From Dehalococcoidia bacterium (GTDB taxonomy: Bacteria; Chloroflexota; Dehalococcoidia; Dehalococcoidales; BS750m-G39): a DNA stretch of 11,859 bases. The notes beneath the pieces were generated by a model. The model made no database searches, was not told where the DNA came from, and saw only the letters and a program-made list of their open reading frames with translations. This document shows, piece after piece, positions 6,686 to 11,859 of this stretch. The stretch's first letter is position 1, and every line of letters starts with the position of its first letter. A program made the translations under genes and the position numbers. The stretch lies in assembly GCA_030616265.1 (NCBI GenBank), contig JAUWXS010000012.1, forward strand, positions 1 through 11,859, given 5' to 3'.

Positions 6686-7423
6686 ATGAATCTTTCTACC
6701 AGGGTAGCCATAGTTACCGGCAGCGGTCGGGGCATCGGGCGTGCCATCGCCCTGAAGCTGGCTGAGTCGGGGGCGACGGTGGTGCTCAATGATGTCGGCG
6801 ATGTCAAGCCGGTGGAAGCCGTAGCCAAGGAGATCAAAACCATGGGCATAGAGTGCCTGCCGGTTATGGCTGATGTCAGCTCAAGCTCAGATGTTAGCCG
6901 CCTGGTTGACGAGACTATGTCCGCCTACAAGCGCGTTGACATCCTGGTAAATAACGCCGGCATCGCCCGGGACCAGTTGCTGCTGCGGATGTCGGAAGAA
7001 GACTGGGACAAGGTGCTGGCGGTGAACTTAAAGAGCGTCTTTCTCTGCACCAAAGCCGTGTTGAGGCCGATGGCTAAGCAGCGCTGGGGCAGAATTATCA
7101 GTATTTCCAGCATTGTCGGCATAATCGGCAACAAGGGCCAGGCTAACTATGCCTCGGCCAAGGCGGGCATTATCGGCTTCACCCGCGCCGTCGCCAAGGA
7201 GGTGGCTTCTCACGGCGTCACCGTCAACGCCGTTGCCCCCGGCTTTATTGATACCGAGATGACCCGCGGACTTAAAGAGGACTGGAAGCAGGAACTCAAA
7301 AAGCTCATCCCTCTGGGCGATTTCGGCTCCCCCCGTGATGTGGCTGAGGCGGTCGCCTTTCTCGCTTCCGAAGGAGCGGGCTATATCACCGGGCAGGTCC
7401 TGGGGGTGGATGGGGGCATGTGA
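6686..7423 (+). CDS. fabG: 3-oxoacyl-[acyl-carrier-protein] reductase
   Basis: FabG reduces beta-ketoacyl-ACP with a nicotinamide cofactor in the elongation cycle. The 245-aa short-chain dehydrogenase has the cofactor loop TGSGRGIG (11-18), NNAG (89-92), and the catalytic tetrad N114, S142, Y155 and K159 (NYASAKAG). The C-terminal VDGGM is typical. The end of strand 2 reads VVLNDVGD, with Asp36 after Asn35; an acidic residue there can shift preference from NADPH toward NADH, so cofactor choice is open. GGGGGTG overlaps the end of fabD and serves as ribosome site. Sequence and context (rpmF-fabD before, acpP after) favour true FabG over another reductase. Confidence 0.95.
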   Translation: MNLSTRVAIVTGSGRGIGRAIALKLAESGATVVLNDVGDVKPVEAVAKEIKTMGIECLPVMADVSSSSDVSRLVDETMSAYKRVDILVNNAGIARDQLLLRMSEEDWDKVLAVNLKSVFLCTKAVLRPMAKQRWGRIISISSIVGIIGNKGQANYASAKAGIIGFTRAVAKEVASHGVTVNAVAPGFIDTEMTRGLKEDWKQELKKLIPLGDFGSPRDVAEAVAFLASEGAGYITGQVLGVDGGM

Positions 7424-7466
7424 GCGCCCTGGACTGGCTCTGGTCGAATCGGTTAACATTCACCGG

Positions 7467-7494
7467 TTGCGCAATCAAAACTAAGTGCTATAAT
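7467..7494 (+). promoter_or_regulatory. Possible extended -10 promoter of nusB-acpP
   Basis: A perfect TATAAT (7489-7494) is preceded by TGC, giving an extended -10 (TGCTATAAT). TTGCGC (7467-7472), 16 bases upstream, is a weak -35 matching only the first three bases. It lies in the 97-base gap after fabG and would allow nusB and acpP to be made separately from the upstream fab genes. Confidence 0.5.
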
Positions 7495-7520
7495 ATGATG
7501 TTAATTTTAGAGGAAAATCT

Positions 7521-7928
7521 ATGGGGTTACGACGCAAAGCTCGGGTGATAGCCCTCCAGGTATTGTATGAGGTCGACTCCGTAGGGCACGATATGGAGCG
7601 CGCCTTAGCCCCTTTTCTGGCCGATGGCAGGCTAAACGAGGAGAATGCCGTCTTTGCCCGGGTGCTGGTTAGCGGAGTTCTCAAGGGTAAGGATAAAATA
7701 GACCAGTATATCAAGAAATTCGCCACCGCCTGGCCCCTGGAACAGATACCGGTGGTAGACCGGAATATTTTAAGACTTGCAATATTTGAAATTTTGCTTG
7801 ATAATAGTGTGCCAATTAAGGTCGCTATAAATGAGGCGGTTGAGCTAGCCAAGCTCTTTGGCAGCGATAACTCGCCGAAGTTTGTTAACGGGGTTCTGGG
7901 CTCGGTTAGCCGGCTTGCCTCTAGATAG
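7521..7928 (+). CDS. nusB: Transcription antitermination factor NusB
   Basis: NusB pairs with NusE (ribosomal protein S10) on boxA RNA and promotes antitermination, mainly of rRNA operons. The 135-aa all-helical protein shows the family pattern: RRKARVIALQVLYEVD at the start, a middle FARVLVSGVLKGKDKIDQYIKKF, VDRNILRLAIFEIL, then VPIKVAINEAVELAKLFGSDNSPKFVNGVLGSV at the C terminus. The length is normal. AGAGGA lies about 6 bases before the ATG. Its position between fabG and acpP is less usual, and acpP starts only 19 bases after its stop, so nusB and acpP are probably one transcript. Confidence 0.95.
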   Translation: MGLRRKARVIALQVLYEVDSVGHDMERALAPFLADGRLNEENAVFARVLVSGVLKGKDKIDQYIKKFATAWPLEQIPVVDRNILRLAIFEILLDNSVPIKVAINEAVELAKLFGSDNSPKFVNGVLGSVSRLASR

Positions 7929-7947
7929 AAAGATAGGGAGGTAGAAA

Positions 7948-8205
7948 ATGCCCACAGTTTTTGAGAGGGTGAAAAAGATAGTTGTTGAGCAGCTAGGTGT
8001 GGATGAAGAGGAAGTTTTACCTTCAGCCAATTTCGTTGACGATCTAGGCGCTGATTCTCTGGACCTGGTCGAGCTGGTGATGTCTCTGGAAGAGGAGTTC
8101 AGCCAGGAAGGCCAGAAGGTTGAAATACCGGATGAGGATGCGGAAAAGATAGCCACCGTCCAGGATGCCATTGACTATATTCACGACCGTGGCATCAAGG
8201 ACTAA
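7948..8205 (+). CDS. acpP: Acyl carrier protein
   Basis: ACP carries growing acyl chains on a phosphopantetheine arm during fatty acid synthesis. The 85-aa acidic helical protein has the attachment motif GADSLDLVEL with S37 as the modified serine. Between helices II and III it reads EEEFSQEGQKVEIPDEDAEKI, about five residues longer than the E. coli loop (EEEFDTEIPDEEAEKI); this accounts for much of the extra length. GGGAGGT precedes the ATG at good spacing. It is the last gene of the plus-strand block and is followed by a strong hairpin at 8247. Confidence 0.96.
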   Translation: MPTVFERVKKIVVEQLGVDEEEVLPSANFVDDLGADSLDLVELVMSLEEEFSQEGQKVEIPDEDAEKIATVQDAIDYIHDRGIKD

Positions 8206-8246
8206 TAGATAGTCTCCCCCGTTTTATCCCCGTGGGAAAATAACAA

Positions 8247-8269
8247 AAAGAGGGGCAACGCCCCTCTTT
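8247..8269. terminator. Bidirectional intrinsic terminator between acpP and the EncFtn-like gene
   Basis: A 10-bp perfect stem (AAAGAGGGGC, loop AAC, GCCCCTCTTT) lies between convergent genes. In the minus direction it is followed by TTGTTATTTT, a good U-rich tail; in the plus direction only the stem's own TTT is present, so termination of acpP may be weaker. The 9-bp core stem recurs at 4751-4771. Confidence 0.75.
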
Positions 8270-8294
8270 CGCTCTAGTTCAGTGTCTCTTTAGG

Positions 8295-8588
8295 CTACTT
8301 CTTCCCCAATTGCTCGGCAATCTCCGTTTTGCCCTTCTTCAGGTAGTCTGCCTGCTTGGGGTCTAAAATCTCCAGCAGCGCCATAAACTCGCCGACATGT
8401 TCTTTTTCATCGTCGCGGGCGTGAGCCAGCACCTTTTTAGCCCGCTCGTCGTCGGTGGCGTCGATGTGAGCCTGGTAGAGGGCGACGGCATCAAGCTCGG
8501 CGGCTATATCCTGCATTATCGCCCGAGCCAGCTCGGCGGCATTCATCTTGCGGGGCACGTTAGTTGGGAAAGGATTGCTGAATTCCAT
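8295..8588 (-). CDS. Ferritin-like protein of the encapsulated-ferritin (EncFtn) type
   Basis: The start is placed at ATG 8588, where AAGGAGGTGG lies just upstream, giving 97 aa; an ATG at 8618 in frame would put this site inside the gene. The protein is a two-helix ferritin-like chain: ELDAVALYQAHIDATDD (31-47) and AHARDDEKEHVGEF (55-68). E31, E61 and H64 match the ferroxidase residues of characterised EncFtn proteins (Glu32, Glu62 and His65 in Rhodospirillum rubrum, from memory), with an aromatic Y38 nearby. EncFtn chains dimerise to build a di-iron site and oxidise Fe(II), usually inside an encapsulin shell. Here the C terminus (KTEIAEQLGKK) lacks the usual hydrophobic targeting tail and no encapsulin gene is in the window. 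A rubrerythrin or DMQ-hydroxylase-like label is an alternative annotation of the same fold. Confidence 0.8.
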   Translation of the reverse strand: MEFSNPFPTNVPRKMNAAELARAIMQDIAAELDAVALYQAHIDATDDERAKKVLAHARDDEKEHVGEFMALLEILDPKQADYLKKGKTEIAEQLGKK

Positions 8589-8602
8589 TTTCCACCTCCT
8601 TA

Positions 8603-8645
8603 TTGTTGGCAGCTTCAATTGTAACTATTCCCCCGTCCCTGGTAA
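8603..8645 (-). promoter_or_regulatory. Promoter and conserved leader element of the EncFtn-like gene
   Basis: On the minus strand TACAAT (8623-8618) forms a -10, and TTACCA (8645-8640) a weak -35 at 16 bases. The region 8603-8625 matches 9111-9133 at 20 of 23 bases, including sequence downstream of the -10. A 6-bp hairpin (CCGTCC 8633-8638, GGACGG 8646-8651) overlaps the -35. Confidence 0.5.
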
Positions 8646-8710
8646 GGACGGCGCATAGCTATTGCCCCCAGCTCTTTTGCCGGGGGATGATAAGAAACTA
8701 GTTTGTTAAC

Positions 8711-9088
8711 TCACAGCCACCAGAAGGCTGTGCTCATCCAGATTATGGCTATTATCCAGAAGATGCCCACGATAATACCCAGCACCAGCCCGGCTACGGC
8801 CATACCCCTGCCCTTGAGATCGGGGTCTTTAGTGGTCTGACTCATCCCTATCCAACCGAAGATGATAGCCAGGATGGCTAAGGGGTTGATAAAGAAAGAC
8901 ACAATTCCGGTACAGAGCGCGGCGATAGCCATGCCGCTTGTTTTCCCTCCTGCCGCCGCCCTTCGAGCAGGAGCGGGAGCTGCCGCTGGTGCTGCCGCCG
9001 GCGCTTTCGGTGCGGTTAATGCCTCGCCGCACTTGCTGCAAAACTTGCTGTCATCAGGGTTTTTCTCACCGCATTTGGAACAAAACAT
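8711..9088 (-). CDS. Zinc-ribbon and DUF4190 membrane protein
   Basis: The 125-aa protein begins with a zinc ribbon: CSKC and CSKC pairs at C3/C6 and C17/C20. A low-complexity Ala/Pro linker (27-47) follows, then a DUF4190-type membrane region. Hydrophobic segments are about 52-82 (GMAIAALCTGIVSF, NPLAILAIIFGWIGM) and 95-120 (GMAVAGLVLGIIVGIFWIIAIIW), separated by SQTTKDPDLKGR. The two halves look like a degenerate duplication, since each starts GMA(I/V)A-x-L. No enzymatic motif is visible and the function of the family is unknown; the ribbon is expected on the cytoplasmic face. GGGAGGT lies about 12 bases before the ATG, which is rather far. Its promoter resembles that of the EncFtn-like gene downstream. 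Confidence 0.85.
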   Translation of the reverse strand: MFCSKCGEKNPDDSKFCSKCGEALTAPKAPAAAPAAAPAPARRAAAGGKTSGMAIAALCTGIVSFFINPLAILAIIFGWIGMSQTTKDPDLKGRGMAVAGLVLGIIVGIFWIIAIIWMSTAFWWL

Positions 9089-9110
9089 GTCGGTCTTTTA
9101 CCTCCCTTGC

Positions 9111-9154
9111 TTGTTGGTAGCCCCAATTGTAACCGTTTTTGGGGTGGGAGTAAA
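9111..9154 (-). promoter_or_regulatory. Promoter and conserved leader element of the zinc-ribbon/DUF4190 gene
   Basis: On the minus strand TTTACT (9154-9149), a 17-base spacer and TACAAT (9131-9126) form a plausible promoter. Bases 9111-9133 match 8603-8625 at 20 of 23 positions. The -35 lies inside the G-rich stretch described at 9141-9174. Confidence 0.5.
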
Positions 9155-9174
9155 GGGGGTGGGGAATAGGGGGG
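9141..9174 (+). other. G-rich tract with G-quadruplex pattern
   Basis: Five G-runs occur on the plus strand (GGGG, GGG, GGGGG, GGGG, GGGGGG) separated by 1 to 6 bases, meeting the simple four-run pattern for a quadruplex. It lies between the HEPN-like gene and the DUF4190 gene and overlaps the predicted -35 of the latter. Confidence 0.45.
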
Positions 9175-9201
9175 TGTTTCTCGGAGTGCTTACATGTGCT
9201 G

Positions 9202-9705
9202 CTAGTTTTGTGCAGCAGGTCTTCCAAAATTAGGGTTGTACATACGCGGCAAGGACATTATGAGATCATTTGTGACGTCGGCAATGAAGTTGGCAATCTC
9301 ATCCAAATCTTGCACGCTCATCTCTCTAAAATGAAATTTAAGCCCTGAAGATCTCTTGGCTGTTATCTTTACCCTAGTTACCATTTCCTTTGTACTACCT
9401 GTGCTCCAAAGCGCGTGAATTGTTGTGTTTCGCTTCTCTTCGGCTTGGGCGACTCGACTTAATAATTTTTTCAATTCGGGTGGCTCTTCAGTATTATGCA
9501 CCCTATATTTATAGAGTGAACTAAAGAGTGCTACCTTCTGCTTTAATGAGAGTTCAGCAGTCAAAATGTGTCCGACTTGTTGTTCGCTTTTGATGAGCGC
9601 CCTGATGCAAAGTGATAATATTTCCTCAAGTAGAGCGAAATTTACTGTGATTCTTCCAATGGACTTAAGATGCTCGTCACTTACTGGTAATTCTAGTTTT
9701 CCCAT
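9202..9705 (-). CDS. HEPN-like protein of unknown function
   Basis: This 167-aa predicted all-helical soluble protein has a first helix resembling small HEPN-type proteins (GRITVNFALLEEILSLCIRALI, 17-38) and a central EEKRNTTIHALW (89-100). R92 and H97 form R-x4-H, the hallmark of HEPN ribonuclease domains used in toxins, abortive infection and other defence systems. No transmembrane segment or second domain is visible. The gene is clearly more AT-rich than its neighbours, with looser codon use, which suggests acquisition by transfer. AAGGA sits 4 bases before the ATG. No MNT-nucleotidyltransferase or other antitoxin partner is adjacent: upstream is mfd (38 bases) and downstream the DUF4190 gene. 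RNase activity is inferred from the motif only; the R-x4-H could be incidental. Confidence 0.7.
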   Translation of the reverse strand: MGKLELPVSDEHLKSIGRITVNFALLEEILSLCIRALIKSEQQVGHILTAELSLKQKVALFSSLYKYRVHNTEEPPELKKLLSRVAQAEEKRNTTIHALWSTGSTKEMVTRVKITAKRSSGLKFHFREMSVQDLDEIANFIADVTNDLIMSLPRMYNPNFGRPAAQN

Positions 9706-9743
9706 ATTATCCTTTTCCGCACTGAACCTTCTACTCCATTATA

Positions 9744-11859
9744 TCACCCCACCCCCCTCACCACCCCCTCTAATGCCTTCTCCCACCCCGCCACCCTCTC
9801 ATATCCCACCCTTATCTGCGCCTTGCTCGCGGTTATGCCCTCCCCCAAAATCGGCTCGAGTTTCCCCCTGTCGAACTGCATCCCCTCGAACAGCCTGAGC
9901 ACAATCTGCCCGTCCTCGGTGCTGACCGATTCTATGCCCGCCCTTGCCGCCAAAACCTTAATCCTGACCGCATAGAGCAGGTTTTTGACCTCTGCGGGCA
10001 ATGCGCCGAACCTGTCGCCGAACTCCTGCGCCAGCGCCTCTATCTGCTCTAACTTATCCACCTTGGCCAGCTTCTGGTAGAGGCTCAAGCGAGTGTCGAC
10101 GTCGGCGACATAGTCCTCGGGGATAAAGGCTTTGAGGGGCAGGTCGATGGTCGGCGGCGGCAGGGGGGAAGGTCGGGCTTTCTCGGGGATGCCGGCCAGT
10201 CTTGCCCTTTGTGCTTCCACCGCCTCCGCCAGCAGGCGGGTGTAGAGGCTGAAGCCGACGGCGCTGATATGCCCGCTCTGCCTTTGCCCCAGCAGCGTTC
10301 CCGCCCCCCTGATTTCCAGGTCTTTGAGGGCGATGCTGAAGCCGGCGCCGAGCTCGGTGGCTTCGAATATTGTCTTTAAGCGCTTCTCGGCGGTGGGGGT
10401 GAGCATTTTCCCCTTATCATAGAGAAAGTAGGCGTGGGCGAGGTTGGCCCCCCGCCCCACTCTGCCCCTCAGCTGGTAGAGCTGGGTCAGCCCGAACCGG
10501 TCGGCGCGGTTGATAATCAGGGTATTGACGTTGGGCATGTCCAGCCCCGACTCGATGATGGTGCTGCAGACCAGAATATCGCTCTTACCTCCAGCGAACT
10601 CGGTCATCACCCTCTCCAGCTCTCCCTCTGGCATCTGGCCGTGGGCGATAGATATTCTGGCCTCCGGTATCAGCGCCTGGAGCTTGCCAGCGACATAGGC
10701 TATGCTCTGCACCCGGTTGTGGACGAAGAAGACCTGCCCGTTGTGCTCCAGCTCCCTCAGGATAGCCTCCCGGATTAGCCGCTCGTCGTACCGGGCGACA
10801 TAGGTCTTGATGGGCAGGCGCTGATCGGGGGGCGTCTCCATGGTGCTCATATCCCTCACCCCCACCAGCGACATGTGCAGGGTGCGGGGGATGGGGGTGG
10901 CGCTCAAAGTTAAGACGTCCACCTCCTGCCTCAGCTTCTTGAGGTGCTCCTTATGGGCGACGCCGAAGCGCTGCTCCTCGTCGATGATTAACAGCCCCAG
11001 GTTCTTGAAAACGATGTCCTTCTGTATCAGGCGGTGGGTGCCGATGCAGATATCGACGCTGCCGCTGGCCAGTCCTTCAACGATAGCCTGCTGCTCTTTT
11101 GTTGTCTTAAAGCGGCTCAGGACCTCGATCCTCACCGGGAAGGCTTCCAGCCTCTGCTTGAAGGTGGCGAAGTGCTGCTGGGCGAGGACGGTGGTCGGCA
11201 CCAGCACCGCCACCTGTTTGCCGTCCATCACCGCCTTGAAGGCGGCGCGGATGGCGACCTCGGTCTTGCCGTAGCCCACATCCCCGCAGACCAGCCGGTC
11301 CATGGGCCTGGCTTTCTCCATGTCCGCCTTCACCTCGGCTTGCGCCTCCATCTGGTCGGGCGTCTCCACATAAGGGAAGGAGACCTCAAGCTCCTGCTGC
11401 CAGACGGTATCGCGGGCAAAGGCGAAGCCGGGGACGACCTCCCTGGCGGCATAGAGGGCAAGCAGCTCCTGGGCGACCTCCTCCACCGATTCCTTGACTC
11501 TTTGCTTGGCTCTGATCCATTCCTGAGTGCCCAGCCGGGAGAGGGTCGGCGGTTGGTCGCCGCCGCCAATATAGCGATTGACGCGGTCTATCTGGTCGGT
11601 GGGGACATAGAGACTGTCGTTGGCGGCATATTTTAGCATCAGGTATTCCCGCTGGCTGTTCTCGTTGCCCATTTTGATAACGCCAGCAAACTTAGCGATG
11701 CCGTGCTCGACATGCACCACATAGTCGCCGGGCGTCAGCTCGATGAGGAACTGGTGGTGGGGCACCGGCCGTCTCTTGACCAGACGCCGCTGCTTGATAA
11801 AGCCGAAGATTTCGGCGTCGGTGAAGAGATGAGTCTCCTTATTCATCACCCACCCCTCC
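9744..11859 (-). CDS. mfd: Transcription-repair coupling factor Mfd, C-terminal part
   Basis: Mfd frees RNA polymerase stalled at DNA damage and recruits UvrA. The frame is open to the right edge (codons for EGWVMNKETHLFTDAEIFG), so the GTG at 11849 and ATG at 11846 are internal and the N-terminal UvrB-like part lies outside. Counting from the codon at 11849: polymerase-interacting module about 38-95 (TPGDYVVHVEHGIAKFAG); helicase motif I GDVGYGKT (189-196); motif II DEEQ (290-293); motif III LSATPIPRT (315-323); motif VI QLRGRVGR (459-466); translocation motif around 505-527 (LKDLEIRGAGTLLGQRQSG); TRCF C-terminal domain about 567-665. About 700 of the usual 1,150 or so residues are present and all look intact. 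The stop is 38 bases before the HEPN-like start. Confidence 0.97.
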   Translation of the reverse strand, partial: EGWVMNKETHLFTDAEIFGFIKQRRLVKRRPVPHHQFLIELTPGDYVVHVEHGIAKFAGVIKMGNENSQREYLMLKYAANDSLYVPTDQIDRVNRYIGGGDQPPTLSRLGTQEWIRAKQRVKESVEEVAQELLALYAAREVVPGFAFARDTVWQQELEVSFPYVETPDQMEAQAEVKADMEKARPMDRLVCGDVGYGKTEVAIRAAFKAVMDGKQVAVLVPTTVLAQQHFATFKQRLEAFPVRIEVLSRFKTTKEQQAIVEGLASGSVDICIGTHRLIQKDIVFKNLGLLIIDEEQRFGVAHKEHLKKLRQEVDVLTLSATPIPRTLHMSLVGVRDMSTMETPPDQRLPIKTYVARYDERLIREAILRELEHNGQVFFVHNRVQSIAYVAGKLQALIPEARISIAHGQMPEGELERVMTEFAGGKSDILVCSTIIESGLDMPNVNTLIINRADRFGLTQLYQLRGRVGRGANLAHAYFLYDKGKMLTPTAEKRLKTIFEATELGAGFSIALKDLEIRGAGTLLGQRQSGHISAVGFSLYTRLLAEAVEAQRARLAGIPEKARPSPLPPPTIDLPLKAFIPEDYVADVDTRLSLYQKLAKVDKLEQIEALAQEFGDRFGALPAEVKNLLYAVRIKVLAARAGIESVSTEDGQIVLRLFEGMQFDRGKLEPILGEGITASKAQIRVGYERVAGWEKALEGVVRGVG

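Noticed and set aside
8589..8618. ATG at 8618 as start of the EncFtn-like gene
   Set aside because: A strong AAGGAGGTGG lies just before ATG 8588, and the extra ten residues overlap the conserved promoter/leader element.
11034..11636. 200-codon plus-strand open frame opposite mfd
   Set aside because: It lies antisense to strongly conserved helicase motifs, has no ribosome site and resembles no protein; it is a by-product of GC-rich codons.
9744..11849. GTG 11849 or ATG 11846 as the mfd start, giving a short helicase
   Set aside because: The frame stays open to the right edge and matches internal Mfd sequence; an Mfd lacking its N-terminal half would be the less likely reading.
1..11859. CRISPR array, tRNA, rRNA, insertion sequence or prophage attachment site
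   Set aside because: I saw no regularly spaced direct repeats, cloverleaf with CCA end, rRNA core sequence, transposase or integrase.

Overview
The window is a piece of bacterial chromosome with a GC content in the mid-50s by eye. It has tightly packed operons and strong Shine-Dalgarno sites. The genes resemble those of Dehalococcoidia (Chloroflexota): the IspH segment, the Mfd sequence around its RNA-polymerase-binding module, the stand-alone Lrp/AsnC-type RAM-domain protein, and several acyl-CoA dehydrogenases beside a compact fatty-acid-synthesis cluster. The lineage call is from remembered family resemblance only; there is no rRNA, tRNA or other marker to confirm it. I see no integrase, transposase, CRISPR array or RNA gene.

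Layout. (1) 1-645: 3' part of ispH (isoprenoid precursor synthesis), running in from the left edge and convergent with the next block. (2) 650-3276, minus strand: an apparent operon reading RAM-domain protein, then a 390-aa acyl-CoA dehydrogenase, then a 371-aa acyl-CoA dehydrogenase. The two dehydrogenases have complementary sets of active-site motifs, as expected for the two subunits of a heteromeric enzyme. (3) 3277-3453: divergent promoter region whose two -35 boxes form the arms of an 8-bp inverted repeat. (4) 3454-4611: a third acyl-CoA dehydrogenase, complete except for one in-frame TAA at codon 74, where relatives have Glu. (5) 4612-4914: a gene-free spacer with GC-rich hairpins, ending in a promoter almost identical in design to the one before the third dehydrogenase. 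(6) 4915-8205, plus strand: DUF177/YceD, rpmF, fabD, fabG, nusB, acpP. This is the classic rpmF-fab neighbourhood without plsX or fabH, and with nusB between fabG and acpP. (7) 8295-9705, minus strand: an encapsulated-ferritin-like (EncFtn) protein, a zinc-ribbon/DUF4190 membrane protein, and a more AT-rich HEPN-like gene. The first two share a conserved promoter and leader element. (8) 9744-11859, minus strand: C-terminal two-thirds of mfd, entering from the right edge.

Taken together, a fatty-acyl-CoA oxidation block stands next to a fatty-acid synthesis block, and the two plus-strand transcription units start from near-identical promoters. The most interesting leads are the split-motif dehydrogenase pair, the single nonsense codon, the twin promoters, the EncFtn homologue with no encapsulin gene or visible targeting tail, and the shared leader element at 8603-8625 and 9111-9133. 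I do not see a clear-cut new multi-gene system.
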